This document shows, in pieces, positions 1-4,326 of a stretch of DNA of 6,407 bases. The stretch comes from an uncultured Verrucomicrobiota bacterium. GTDB taxonomy: Bacteria > Verrucomicrobiota > Kiritimatiellia > CAIQIC01 > Lenti-01. The position numbers and the translations under genes are program-made. Each line of letters starts with the position of its first letter. Position 1 is the stretch's first letter. The notes under the pieces were generated by a model, which saw nothing but the letters and a program-made list of their open reading frames with translations, was not told where the DNA came from and searched no databases. The stretch lies in assembly GCA_938003985.1 (NCBI GenBank), contig CALKWZ010000021.1:1-6407 (forward strand). The letters are read 5' to 3'.

Positions 1-57
1 ATCAGCAGGCACGCCGCCGCGAAATGTATGATCAATCGAATCATGGGCGCAGGTTTG

Positions 58-122
58 ATTGGACGTCAGGGGCCAGGGGACCCGACACCTTGTGGAGGGT
101 ACCCTGGACCCGCTTGTTGGGA
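58..122 (-). other. attC recombination site of cassette 3 (terminal)
   Basis: On the minus strand the site opens with R'' TCCCAAC (122-116) and ends CTGAC followed by GTCCAAT (64-58). The arms GGG-T-CCAGGG and CCCTGG-CCC pair with one unpaired T, the extrahelical base typical of attC. Its 65 bp length matches the other two sites (66 and 64), and the TGAC before the R' position is shared by all three. The R' box is off consensus: GTC instead of GTT. This suggests the sequence beyond is not another normal cassette but flanking DNA, or that the site has mutated. The site lies inside the reading frame of the cassette 3 gene. Confidence 0.78.
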
Positions 123-470
123 CTCATTTTGTTTTTCTTGGATTAGCTGCTCCATCTCGGCTCTCTCCTGCATGCTCTTCCATGTGGGGAGAATGAAAGC
201 CGTGAGAAGAACGGCAACGCCTACGATTATGGAAAGTAGTGGGAGTAGGAATCCTGACTTGCAGCGCCGGGGGGACAATATTGAGACAAGGCCATATATG
301 CACGAGATAAGGGCCAAGAAACCACTTAACAGCCCAATAACGCCCGCCAAGGGCAATAGAATGCGGGCGATCCATTCGTTTTGATATCGTTCAGCGAAGT
401 AACCTAGCGGGTACATGATTAACGCCGTACTGAGGGTTCCCCACAGCAATATGGTGTTCGCCAGTTTCAT
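66..470 (-). CDS. Small three-helix membrane protein, integron cassette gene 3
   Basis: This is a 134-residue hypothetical protein of unknown function. Three hydrophobic segments (about residues 5-25, 36-62 and 73-95) predict an inner-membrane protein. A charged, glutamine- and glutamate-rich helix follows (about 98-116), then a Pro/Gly tail ending GSPGP. Residues 117-134 are encoded by the attC site, because the frame passes through R'' (TCC-CAA-C...) and stops at the TGA of the conserved TGAC. The native C-terminus may therefore once have ended differently, or the tail is simply tolerated. The ATG lies 11 bases after the cassette's TTGGGA start box, and only a weak GAAAG precedes it. Cassette membrane proteins are often uncharacterised, and a toxin, immunity or phage-defence role is possible but not shown by any motif. 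Confidence 0.7.
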   Translation of the reverse strand: MKLANTILLWGTLSTALIMYPLGYFAERYQNEWIARILLPLAGVIGLLSGFLALISCIYGLVSILSPRRCKSGFLLPLLSIIVGVAVLLTAFILPTWKSMQERAEMEQLIQEKQNESQQAGPGYPPQGVGSPGP

Positions 471-480
471 ATTCTTTCGG

Positions 481-544
481 TCCCAACGTCAGCTTTCACC
501 CTTGCGCCACTTGTGGCGCGCAGGGGTGCAACGCATTGTTGGGT
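481..544 (-). other. attC recombination site of cassette 2
   Basis: On the minus strand R'' is ACCCAAC (544-538), followed by AATGCGTTGCACCCC, a central TGCGC...GTGGCGCA arm, GGGTGAAAGC, TGAC and R' GTTGGGA (487-481). The outer arms pair imperfectly (CACCC with GGGTG, then TT with AA and GC with GC), leaving unpaired G positions as expected for the folded single-strand substrate. The site begins three bases after the stop codon of the 118-residue gene. R'' is the exact reverse complement of GTTGGGT at this cassette's own start (934-928). Confidence 0.88.
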
Positions 545-547
545 TGT

Positions 548-904
548 TCATTGTTGGCTGTTCACCTTTTCCAAGATCTTCCAGATGTCGAGCAATTCAG
601 ACAACGTATGAGAGAATATCGCTGAACTGAAATCCCCGGCCTTCGTGTCTGCAATAGAGTTATCAAAAAACACGCATGGTTCGTCCCAGGGATCTTCGCA
701 GTAGCCTACACATCTGTTTTGGGATGGGGTTTCAAAGAGGCACCATCCCTCATAGGCGTCTTTCTTCTTGTATGAGTCGGGGGCCAGAATATGAATGGGC
801 TTAGGATCAACTCTGAAGTTGAGTAGGGTCTTTAAGGCCGAATGGTTATCTATTCGTGATATTTCTTCGTCCAGAAATCGAATAACTTGTTCCTTGGATA
901 GCAT
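548..904 (-). CDS. Uncharacterised soluble protein, integron cassette gene 2
   Basis: This is a 118-residue protein with no signal peptide or membrane segment, and I do not recognise a family. The N-terminus (MLSKEQVIRFLDEEISRI) and C-terminus (about residues 95-115) look helical. The middle (about 50-85) is rich in aromatic residues, Asp and Cys, including WCLFETPSQNRCVGYCEDPW, and looks like short beta strands. Three cysteines within about 25 residues (WC, RC, YC), plus one further on (PC), are notable but do not form a clear CxxC metal site. The overall look resembles small immunity-type proteins, which is an impression only. The ATG overlaps the stop codon of a five-codon leader (TAATG), and no Shine-Dalgarno sequence is visible. 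Three bases separate the stop from its attC, so gene and site form one cassette. Confidence 0.72.
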   Translation of the reverse strand: MLSKEQVIRFLDEEISRIDNHSALKTLLNFRVDPKPIHILAPDSYKKKDAYEGWCLFETPSQNRCVGYCEDPWDEPCVFFDNSIADTKAGDFSSAIFSHTLSELLDIWKILEKVNSQQ

Positions 905-921
905 TATTTATTGCCAATCAT
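904..921 (-). promoter_or_regulatory. Possible five-codon leader ORF coupled to cassette gene 2
   Basis: Just inside the start of cassette 2 the minus strand reads ATG-ATT-GGC-AAT-AAA-TAA, and the TAA shares its last A with the ATG of the 118-residue gene (TAATG). Neither start has a clear Shine-Dalgarno sequence. Short leader ORFs that help translate cassette genes lacking a ribosome site are known in class 1 integrons (ORF-11 in attI1), so translational coupling is conceivable. A run this short could easily be chance. Confidence 0.2.
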
Positions 922-927
922 CGTAAA

Positions 928-993
928 ACCCAACGTCACGGCTCAGGCTGGAGGCGCGCTTTGGCGCCGATAGCCTGCAGCCGATTGTTAGCC
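928..993 (-). other. attC recombination site of cassette 1
   Basis: On the minus strand R'' is GGCTAAC (993-987) and R' is GTTGGGT (934-928), a 66 bp site. The arms CGGCT-G-CAGGCT and AGCCTGAGCCG pair perfectly apart from one extrahelical G. The centre GGCGC...GCGCC forms the variable terminal stem, and TGAC precedes R'. The site starts one base after the stop codon of the HEPN-like gene. R'' is the exact reverse complement of GTTAGCC at 1682-1676, the box that opens this same cassette. This is the clearest of the three sites. Confidence 0.92.
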
Positions 994-994
994 T

Positions 995-1675
995 TTATTT
1001 CTCTTTGAAGCTCCTCAAGTCAAATCCGTGCTCAGTCCCAACAAGGGATATTGAGCCCGTTGTTGCGTATGACTCGTAGCCGATAAGCATGACTCCTTCT
1101 TTCTGTTCGTAAGCGCATACATCAAATACAACCCAAGAAACGAATGCGAGGATGTCTCCAATGGCCTCGCATGCGTGATTCGGCTCAAATATGCTGTAAT
1201 AGGTCGGGTGTTCTCTTGTTCCTGTCTTAGGCACCCGAAACTCAACTTCTTTTCCATCACCGCTCAACTGGAACGAAGCATTCATGGGTTTCGGATGAAC
1301 GAACGCATTTCTACATCTCACCACATCCTTTACTCTGGCATAAATAGCGTTCCCGCGGTCCAGTTCTTTCCCCCTTGCTAGGCAGAAAACTTCATACTTG
1401 AGAAGTGTCGGAAGTTTCTCAAGGTCTGAATATGATGCATTGCTCGTCTTCATGCCTAGAATAAGGGCATTTGCTGCTGCTTCCAGGGCGTTTGCTGCAA
1501 GTAAGAATGCATAGCGGCAATACATACCCGCGCTCACAGCCTGCCAGTTCGTCACATTATCATCCTCATTTCGACTTTTGGCATCGGCCAAATTCTTGAG
1601 TCCGAGCCTAAGCGAGTCGAACGCCTCGGACATGTACTCGTGGTATGTGTTTATCGTTATGTATGGTTCATTCAT
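995..1675 (-). CDS. HEPN-like protein, integron cassette gene 1 (possible RNase/defence protein)
   Basis: This is a 226-residue, mainly helical protein without signal peptide or membrane segment. Residues about 15-127 contain Ala/Leu-rich amphipathic helices (CRYAFLLAANALEAAANALI) followed by VVRCRNAFVHPKP, where R122-N123-x3-H127 fits the RX4-6H (often RNxxxH) motif of HEPN domains. HEPN proteins include metal-independent RNases in toxin-antitoxin, abortive-infection and CRISPR-associated systems, and also non-catalytic members. The C-terminal part (about 140-226) is unrecognised. No nucleotidyltransferase (MNT) partner is adjacent. The ATG directly abuts the cassette boundary box GTTAGCC, leaving no room for a ribosome site inside the cassette, so translation must be leaderless or use upstream signals. 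It is first in the array, the position best served by an upstream promoter. The HEPN assignment rests on the motif and helical context, and the function is inferred. Confidence 0.72.
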   Translation of the reverse strand: MNEPYITINTYHEYMSEAFDSLRLGLKNLADAKSRNEDDNVTNWQAVSAGMYCRYAFLLAANALEAAANALILGMKTSNASYSDLEKLPTLLKYEVFCLARGKELDRGNAIYARVKDVVRCRNAFVHPKPMNASFQLSGDGKEVEFRVPKTGTREHPTYYSIFEPNHACEAIGDILAFVSWVVFDVCAYEQKEGVMLIGYESYATTGSISLVGTEHGFDLRSFKEK

Positions 1676-1690
1676 GGCTAACAGTTTTAT
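1676..1690 (-). other. Array entry junction: orphan attI or non-classical insertion site
   Basis: On the minus strand the sequence ATAAAACT runs into GTTAGCC, the box that begins cassette 1. No attC hairpin arms or TGAC lie before this box, so it is not the end of another normal cassette. AAAAC just before a GTTRRRY-type box resembles the simple site of attI1 (AAAACAAAGTTAGGC), but no integrase gene flanks it. An orphan attI or an off-target genomic site used by an integrase are both possible. Confidence 0.42.
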
Positions 1691-1746
1691 TGACCGTACG
1701 CAGAGTAGTTTGTTCCAAATTTCCGGGGGGAGCCTTTACTGGCCTG

Positions 1747-1775
1747 ATATTAGGCATTAGGCGGAGCGGGGTCAA
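1747..1775 (-). promoter_or_regulatory. Candidate sigma70-type promoter reading into the cassette array
   Basis: The minus strand has TTGACC (1775-1770), a 17-base spacer and TAATAT (1752-1747). The -35 element matches TTGACA at five of six positions, the -10 matches TATAAT at four of six, and the spacing is optimal. It lies about 65 bases before the first cassette and points along it, where a cassette promoter (Pc) is expected. The match is by eye, and chance elements of this quality occur in AT-richer DNA. Confidence 0.42.
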
Positions 1776-2151
1776 TGGCGCAACAGGCTGCGGCATGGGG
1801 GAATATGCGGCAGAGGGCGTCGTCCGGATTTCGTGCGAAACCGATGATGTGCGTCATCGTTGGCATCCGCAATATGACTCCTTCGCGGGCGGGACCTCGC
1901 GGGGGGCAAATTTCGGTCGAAAATGGGCCGCGAAGGGCGATGTTTAGCCGTTGGGTAACGAAAAATTGGGTTTTGGTGCCGAAAATCGCCGCGCGGAGGC
2001 TTGAGACGGCGAAAAACGAGGCGCAACTGGTCTGGAACGGTCAAAAACGGCCCGAAAACGGCAGAAAACAACGAAATTTACCGCTGGCGCGAAATGGGGA
2101 TGAAATCGGATCGAGTGGACTCATCCGGGTTCATTTGCGTCATCCGGGGTG

Positions 2152-2268
2152 AAAAATCACGGAATTTCGTGCTTTGAGGGCCGAAAATGGCCGTAAAACG
2201 GCCTGAAAACGCCCCAAAACCCTAAAAATGGCCGATTTATGGCCGAAAACGGCGATTTTGGGCCGTTT
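2152..2268. repeat. Helically phased A/T-tract array (candidate curved DNA)
   Basis: Runs of three to five A or T begin at 2152, about 2163 (AATTT), 2173, 2184, 2195, 2206, 2216, 2224, 2236, 2246, 2256 and 2266. That is twelve tracts with a mean step of about 10.4 bases, separated by GC-rich blocks such as GGCCG and CGGCC. Tracts in phase with the helical repeat are the classic cause of intrinsic DNA curvature. A looser phased set precedes it (1961, 1971, 1982, 2012, 2043, 2055, 2065, 2074). The unit behaves as a degenerate 10-11 base repeat, with small GGCCG/CGGCC hairpins as a by-product. Confidence 0.6.
2184..2203 (-). terminator. Weak terminator-like hairpin downstream of mutM
   Basis: On the minus strand GGCCG-TTTTA-CGGCC (2203-2189) forms a 5-bp GC stem followed by ATTTT (2188-2184), about 130 bases after the mutM stop codon. 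The stem and U-run are short, and the element is embedded in the phased repeat, so the resemblance may be a by-product of that repeat. Confidence 0.25.
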
Positions 2269-2333
2269 GGGGGCTTGAGCCGCAACGGGTGACGAAAGGA
2301 AAAGCGGGAGTCAGGAAAGGGTTTTGGGGCCGA

Positions 2334-3167
2334 TCAGCGGCGGGGGGCGCGCTGGCAGGCGGGGCAGAGGTGGGTGGAGCGCTGGCCGACGAGGATGCGG
2401 CGGATGGGGGTGCCGCAGCGGGGACAGGGCGCGCCGGTCTGGCCGTAGGCGTTGAGTTCTTCCTGGTTGCGGCCGCGCTCGCCGCGCGGCAGGACGAAAT
2501 GGGTCTTGCCCGCGCCGAAGGTGGTGCCGAGGTTGCGGATGCCCTTGCGCAGGACGGCCTGGACCGCCCGCAGCAGCTCCGCGGCTTGCGCGGCGGTCAG
2601 CGTGTCGGACCGGCGGCGCGGATGCAGCCGCGCGGCCCAGAGGGCTTCGTCGGCGTAGATGTTGCCGACGCCGGCCAGAAAGGTCTGGTCGAGCAGCAGG
2701 GGCTTCAATCGCCGCGCGCGGGCGGCCAGGCCGGCCGCAAATGCGGCCGGCGGCGTTTCCAATGGTTCGGGGCCGAGTTCGCGCAGGACCTGCGCGGGAT
2801 CGGGCACCAGCCAAACGCGGCCGAACTTGCGGGTATCTTCGAAGCGGAGCCGGCGGCCGTCGTCGAGCGTCCAGACGACGCGGTCGTGCCGGCGCGGGCG
2901 GGAGCCGGCGGGCGCGACGTCCAGATGGCCGCTCATGCGCAGATGGACGAGCAGGGTGCGGCCGCCGCCGAGCTCGGCCACGATGAATTTGCCGCGGCGG
3001 GCCAGGCGCCGGATTTCCCGGCCGCGGATTTCGCGCGCGAACCGCGCGGCCGCGGGCGCGGCGACGGTCTTGGCCCAGAAGACCTGCGCGCGGACGATGC
3101 GCCGGCCGACGAGACCCGCGGCGCGCAGCTCGCGGACGACGGTTTCGACTTCGGGCAGTTCGGGCAT
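2334..3167 (-). CDS. mutM: Formamidopyrimidine-DNA glycosylase (MutM/Fpg)
   Basis: MutM is a base-excision repair enzyme that removes 8-oxoguanine and ring-opened purines and then nicks the abasic site by its lyase activity. At 277 residues it is close to the usual 270-275. It begins MPELPEVETV, giving Pro2 as the Schiff-base nucleophile and Glu3. Lys60 lies in RRGKF, HLRMSG is at 75-80 and DTRKFG at 111-116. The helix-two-turn-helix segment GVGNIYADEALWAARLHP is at about 166-183, with Asn169. The C-terminal zinc finger has C248-x2-C251 and C268-x2-C271, with QRSTHLC holding the Arg conserved in the family. The capping loop between GTTF and YGQTG (about 214-242) is a few residues longer than in E. 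coli. The GC-rich coding style matches its upstream neighbours. The start is fixed by MPELPE, although no Shine-Dalgarno sequence is visible; hydE ends 34 bases upstream. Confidence 0.96.
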   Translation of the reverse strand: MPELPEVETVVRELRAAGLVGRRIVRAQVFWAKTVAAPAAARFAREIRGREIRRLARRGKFIVAELGGGRTLLVHLRMSGHLDVAPAGSRPRRHDRVVWTLDDGRRLRFEDTRKFGRVWLVPDPAQVLRELGPEPLETPPAAFAAGLAARARRLKPLLLDQTFLAGVGNIYADEALWAARLHPRRRSDTLTAAQAAELLRAVQAVLRKGIRNLGTTFGAGKTHFVLPRGERGRNQEELNAYGQTGAPCPRCGTPIRRILVGQRSTHLCPACQRAPRR

Positions 3168-3184
3168 GGGGGGAAAGGGACGAG

Positions 3185-3212
3185 TATTCAGAATTCAGGA
3201 GTCAGGATTCAG
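3185..3212. repeat. Tandem heptamer repeat, four copies
   Basis: Four contiguous 7-base units are read on the plus strand: TATTCAG, AATTCAG, GAGTCAG, GATTCAG, a consensus of NATTCAG with one variant. The tract spans the hydE stop codon, which lies in the third unit, and most of the gap before mutM. It looks like a short tandemly repeated repetitive element of the kind seen in intergenic DNA of several phyla. A GGATTCGG just beyond may be a decayed fifth unit. Confidence 0.7.
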
Positions 3213-4275
3213 GGGGGCGGGATTCGGAAGGGGGAGCCTTTTTGAGGGAATGGGCCGGGCCTTGGGCGACGGGGCGGCCGAGGGCGCGGAGGCGGGCCTG
3301 GACGCAGAGGGTGCAGTCGGAGGCGTCTTCGTCGATGCAGGGCTTGCCGGGATAGAGCTGGTAATCCTTGCGCAGGGGGCCGGGGGTGGCGTTGGGCATG
3401 AAGACGTTGGCGCCGCGCTGCAGGGCCAGGTCGCGGCCGTTGGGGAACAGCGCGTCGAACGCGGTGGTGGCGGGAATATGGGCGTCGGGATTGGCCAGGC
3501 GCAGGACGGCGACGGCGCGGAAGAAAGTCTCGGGATCGGCGGCGTAGGCGTTGGGTTGGTCGCCGAGCGGCGTGTCGGGATTGGGGATATAGGGGCCGAT
3601 GCCGATCATGTCGAAATCGAATTCGCGGCAGAGGAGAATGTTGTCGGCGAGGGTTTCGAGGGTTTCGCCGGGCAGGCCGATCATGAAGCCGCCGCCGGCC
3701 TGCACGCCGAGCGCTTGCAGGTCGCGCAGGCATTGGAGGCGCGCGGCGAGGGTGCAGTCGGGATGCAGGCGGGCGAAGAGGTCGGCATTCGAGGTCTCGA
3801 AGCGCAGCAGATAGCGGTCCAGGCCGGCGTCGCGCCAGCGGGCGTAGACGTCGCGCGGGCGGTTGCCGACGGACAGCGTGATGGCCAGGCCGGGGACTTC
3901 GGTTTTGATGCGGCGCAACAGGGCGGCGATGTCGTCGTCGGAGTCGCCGGGCGTTTCGCCGCCTTGCAGCACGACGGTGCCGGCGAGGCCGGCGGCGGCG
4001 ATCTGCCGGACGGAGGCGAGGATCTCGTCGGGGGCCATCCGGTAGCGCGTCGGGACGGGATTGGAGGCGCGGATGCCGCAGTAGAGGCATTCGTTGGCGC
4101 AGTAGTTGGAGAATTCGACGATGGCGCGGATGGGGACGGCGTCGCCGCAATGCGCGCGGCGGACGGCGTCGGCGCGGGCATAGAGCGCGGCGAGATCGGC
4201 GCCCGCGGCGCGCAGCAGCGGCAGCAGGTCGGCGCGGGTCGCGCTTTTTCCCAGCGGCGTGAAATCGGGTTCCAT
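3202..4275 (-). CDS. hydE: [FeFe]-hydrogenase H-cluster maturation radical SAM enzyme HydE
   Basis: HydE is a cytoplasmic radical SAM enzyme that processes the Fe(CO)2(CN)-cysteine synthon made by HydG on the way to the diiron subcluster of [FeFe]-hydrogenase. From the chosen start it has 357 residues (T. maritima HydE, 348). C59-x3-C63-x2-C66 in EFSNYCANECLYCG binds the SAM cluster. VVLQGGE, TLSVGNRPRDVY, DRYLLRFETSN, MIGLPGET and GIGPYIPNPDTPL follow HydE order closely. Near the end, C313-x7-C321-x2-C324 after YPGK matches the accessory-cluster cysteines seen in some HydE proteins. This C-terminal triad and YPGK argue against PylB or BioB. A longer frame from ATG 4320 adds 15 unfamily-like residues; the 4275 ATG fits family length better, and neither has a strong ribosome site. 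No hydF, hydG or hydrogenase gene is in view. The C-terminus (PPSESRPPES) runs into the heptamer repeat. Confidence 0.93.
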   Translation of the reverse strand: MEPDFTPLGKSATRADLLPLLRAAGADLAALYARADAVRRAHCGDAVPIRAIVEFSNYCANECLYCGIRASNPVPTRYRMAPDEILASVRQIAAAGLAGTVVLQGGETPGDSDDDIAALLRRIKTEVPGLAITLSVGNRPRDVYARWRDAGLDRYLLRFETSNADLFARLHPDCTLAARLQCLRDLQALGVQAGGGFMIGLPGETLETLADNILLCREFDFDMIGIGPYIPNPDTPLGDQPNAYAADPETFFRAVAVLRLANPDAHIPATTAFDALFPNGRDLALQRGANVFMPNATPGPLRKDYQLYPGKPCIDEDASDCTLCVQARLRALGRPVAQGPAHSLKKAPPSESRPPES

Positions 4276-4326
4276 GGCGGGGCAATCTACCACGTCCGCC
4301 GGGGTCCGGGCAAAACGCATCGGCGC

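Larger units (their letters stand above)
64..1681 (-). mobile_element. Three-cassette integron array without integrase (CALIN-like)
   Basis: Three compact units follow one another on the minus strand, each one gene plus one attC site: cassette 1 at 934-1681, cassette 2 at 487-933, cassette 3 at 64-486. Boundaries are placed at the G^TT cleavage point of the R' box. Cassette 1 starts TTAGCC and its attC opens with GGCTAAC; cassette 2 starts TTGGGT and its attC opens with ACCCAAC; cassette 3 starts TTGGGA and its attC opens with TCCCAAC. Each pair is exactly complementary, as required when a cassette circularises. Base composition is visibly more AT-rich than the backbone genes to the right. 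No integron integrase gene (about 320 codons) fits between the array and mutM, so mobilisation would need an integrase encoded elsewhere. Whether more cassettes follow to the left of position 58 cannot be seen. Confidence 0.87.
1683..2333. other. About 650-base spacer without a convincing gene
   Basis: Between the cassette array and the mutM stop codon no reading frame shows a recognisable protein or the very GC-rich third positions of the backbone genes. It holds the candidate promoter at 1747-1775, a TTTCG/CGAAA inverted repeat at 1829-1840, TGCGTCATC at 1850-1858 and again at 2136-2144, and TCATCCGGG at 2121-2129 and 2140-2148. A- and T-tracts separated by GGCCG-like blocks run through its right half. 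Composition is intermediate between the cassettes and the backbone. No integrase, attC hairpin or tRNA was found in it. Confidence 0.6.

Noticed and set aside
1..57. Search for a further cassette or CRISPR-like repeat at the left edge
   Set aside because: Only a short ATGAT/ATCAT inverted repeat is present; no R'' box, gene start or repeat-spacer pattern can be supported in so short a stretch.
1747..1766. Double ATTAGGC motif on the plus strand as a degenerate attC core pair
   Set aside because: It resembles GTTAGGC, but the first base is A rather than G, no hairpin arms flank it, and the two copies are only seven bases apart. It is better explained as part of the candidate promoter.
1948..1958. 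GTTGGGT at 1950-1956 as a further integron core site in the spacer
   Set aside because: The seven bases match an R' box, but there is no complementary R'' box or paired arms at the expected distance.
1772..2071. Minus-strand open frame of 99 codons in the same spacer
   Set aside because: It is rich in Arg, Pro and His, has no start signal or recognisable domain, and overlaps the candidate promoter.
1775..2152. Plus-strand open frame of 125 codons with a GGAG eight bases before its ATG
   Set aside because: Despite the ribosome-site match, third positions are not GC-rich as in the backbone genes. The product is a basic low-information sequence, and the frame runs across the A-tract region. 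It could be revisited if homologues appear.
2289..3245. Plus-strand open frame of 318 codons opposite mutM
   Set aside because: It is the antisense shadow of mutM, with Ala/Gly-rich composition and no motif.
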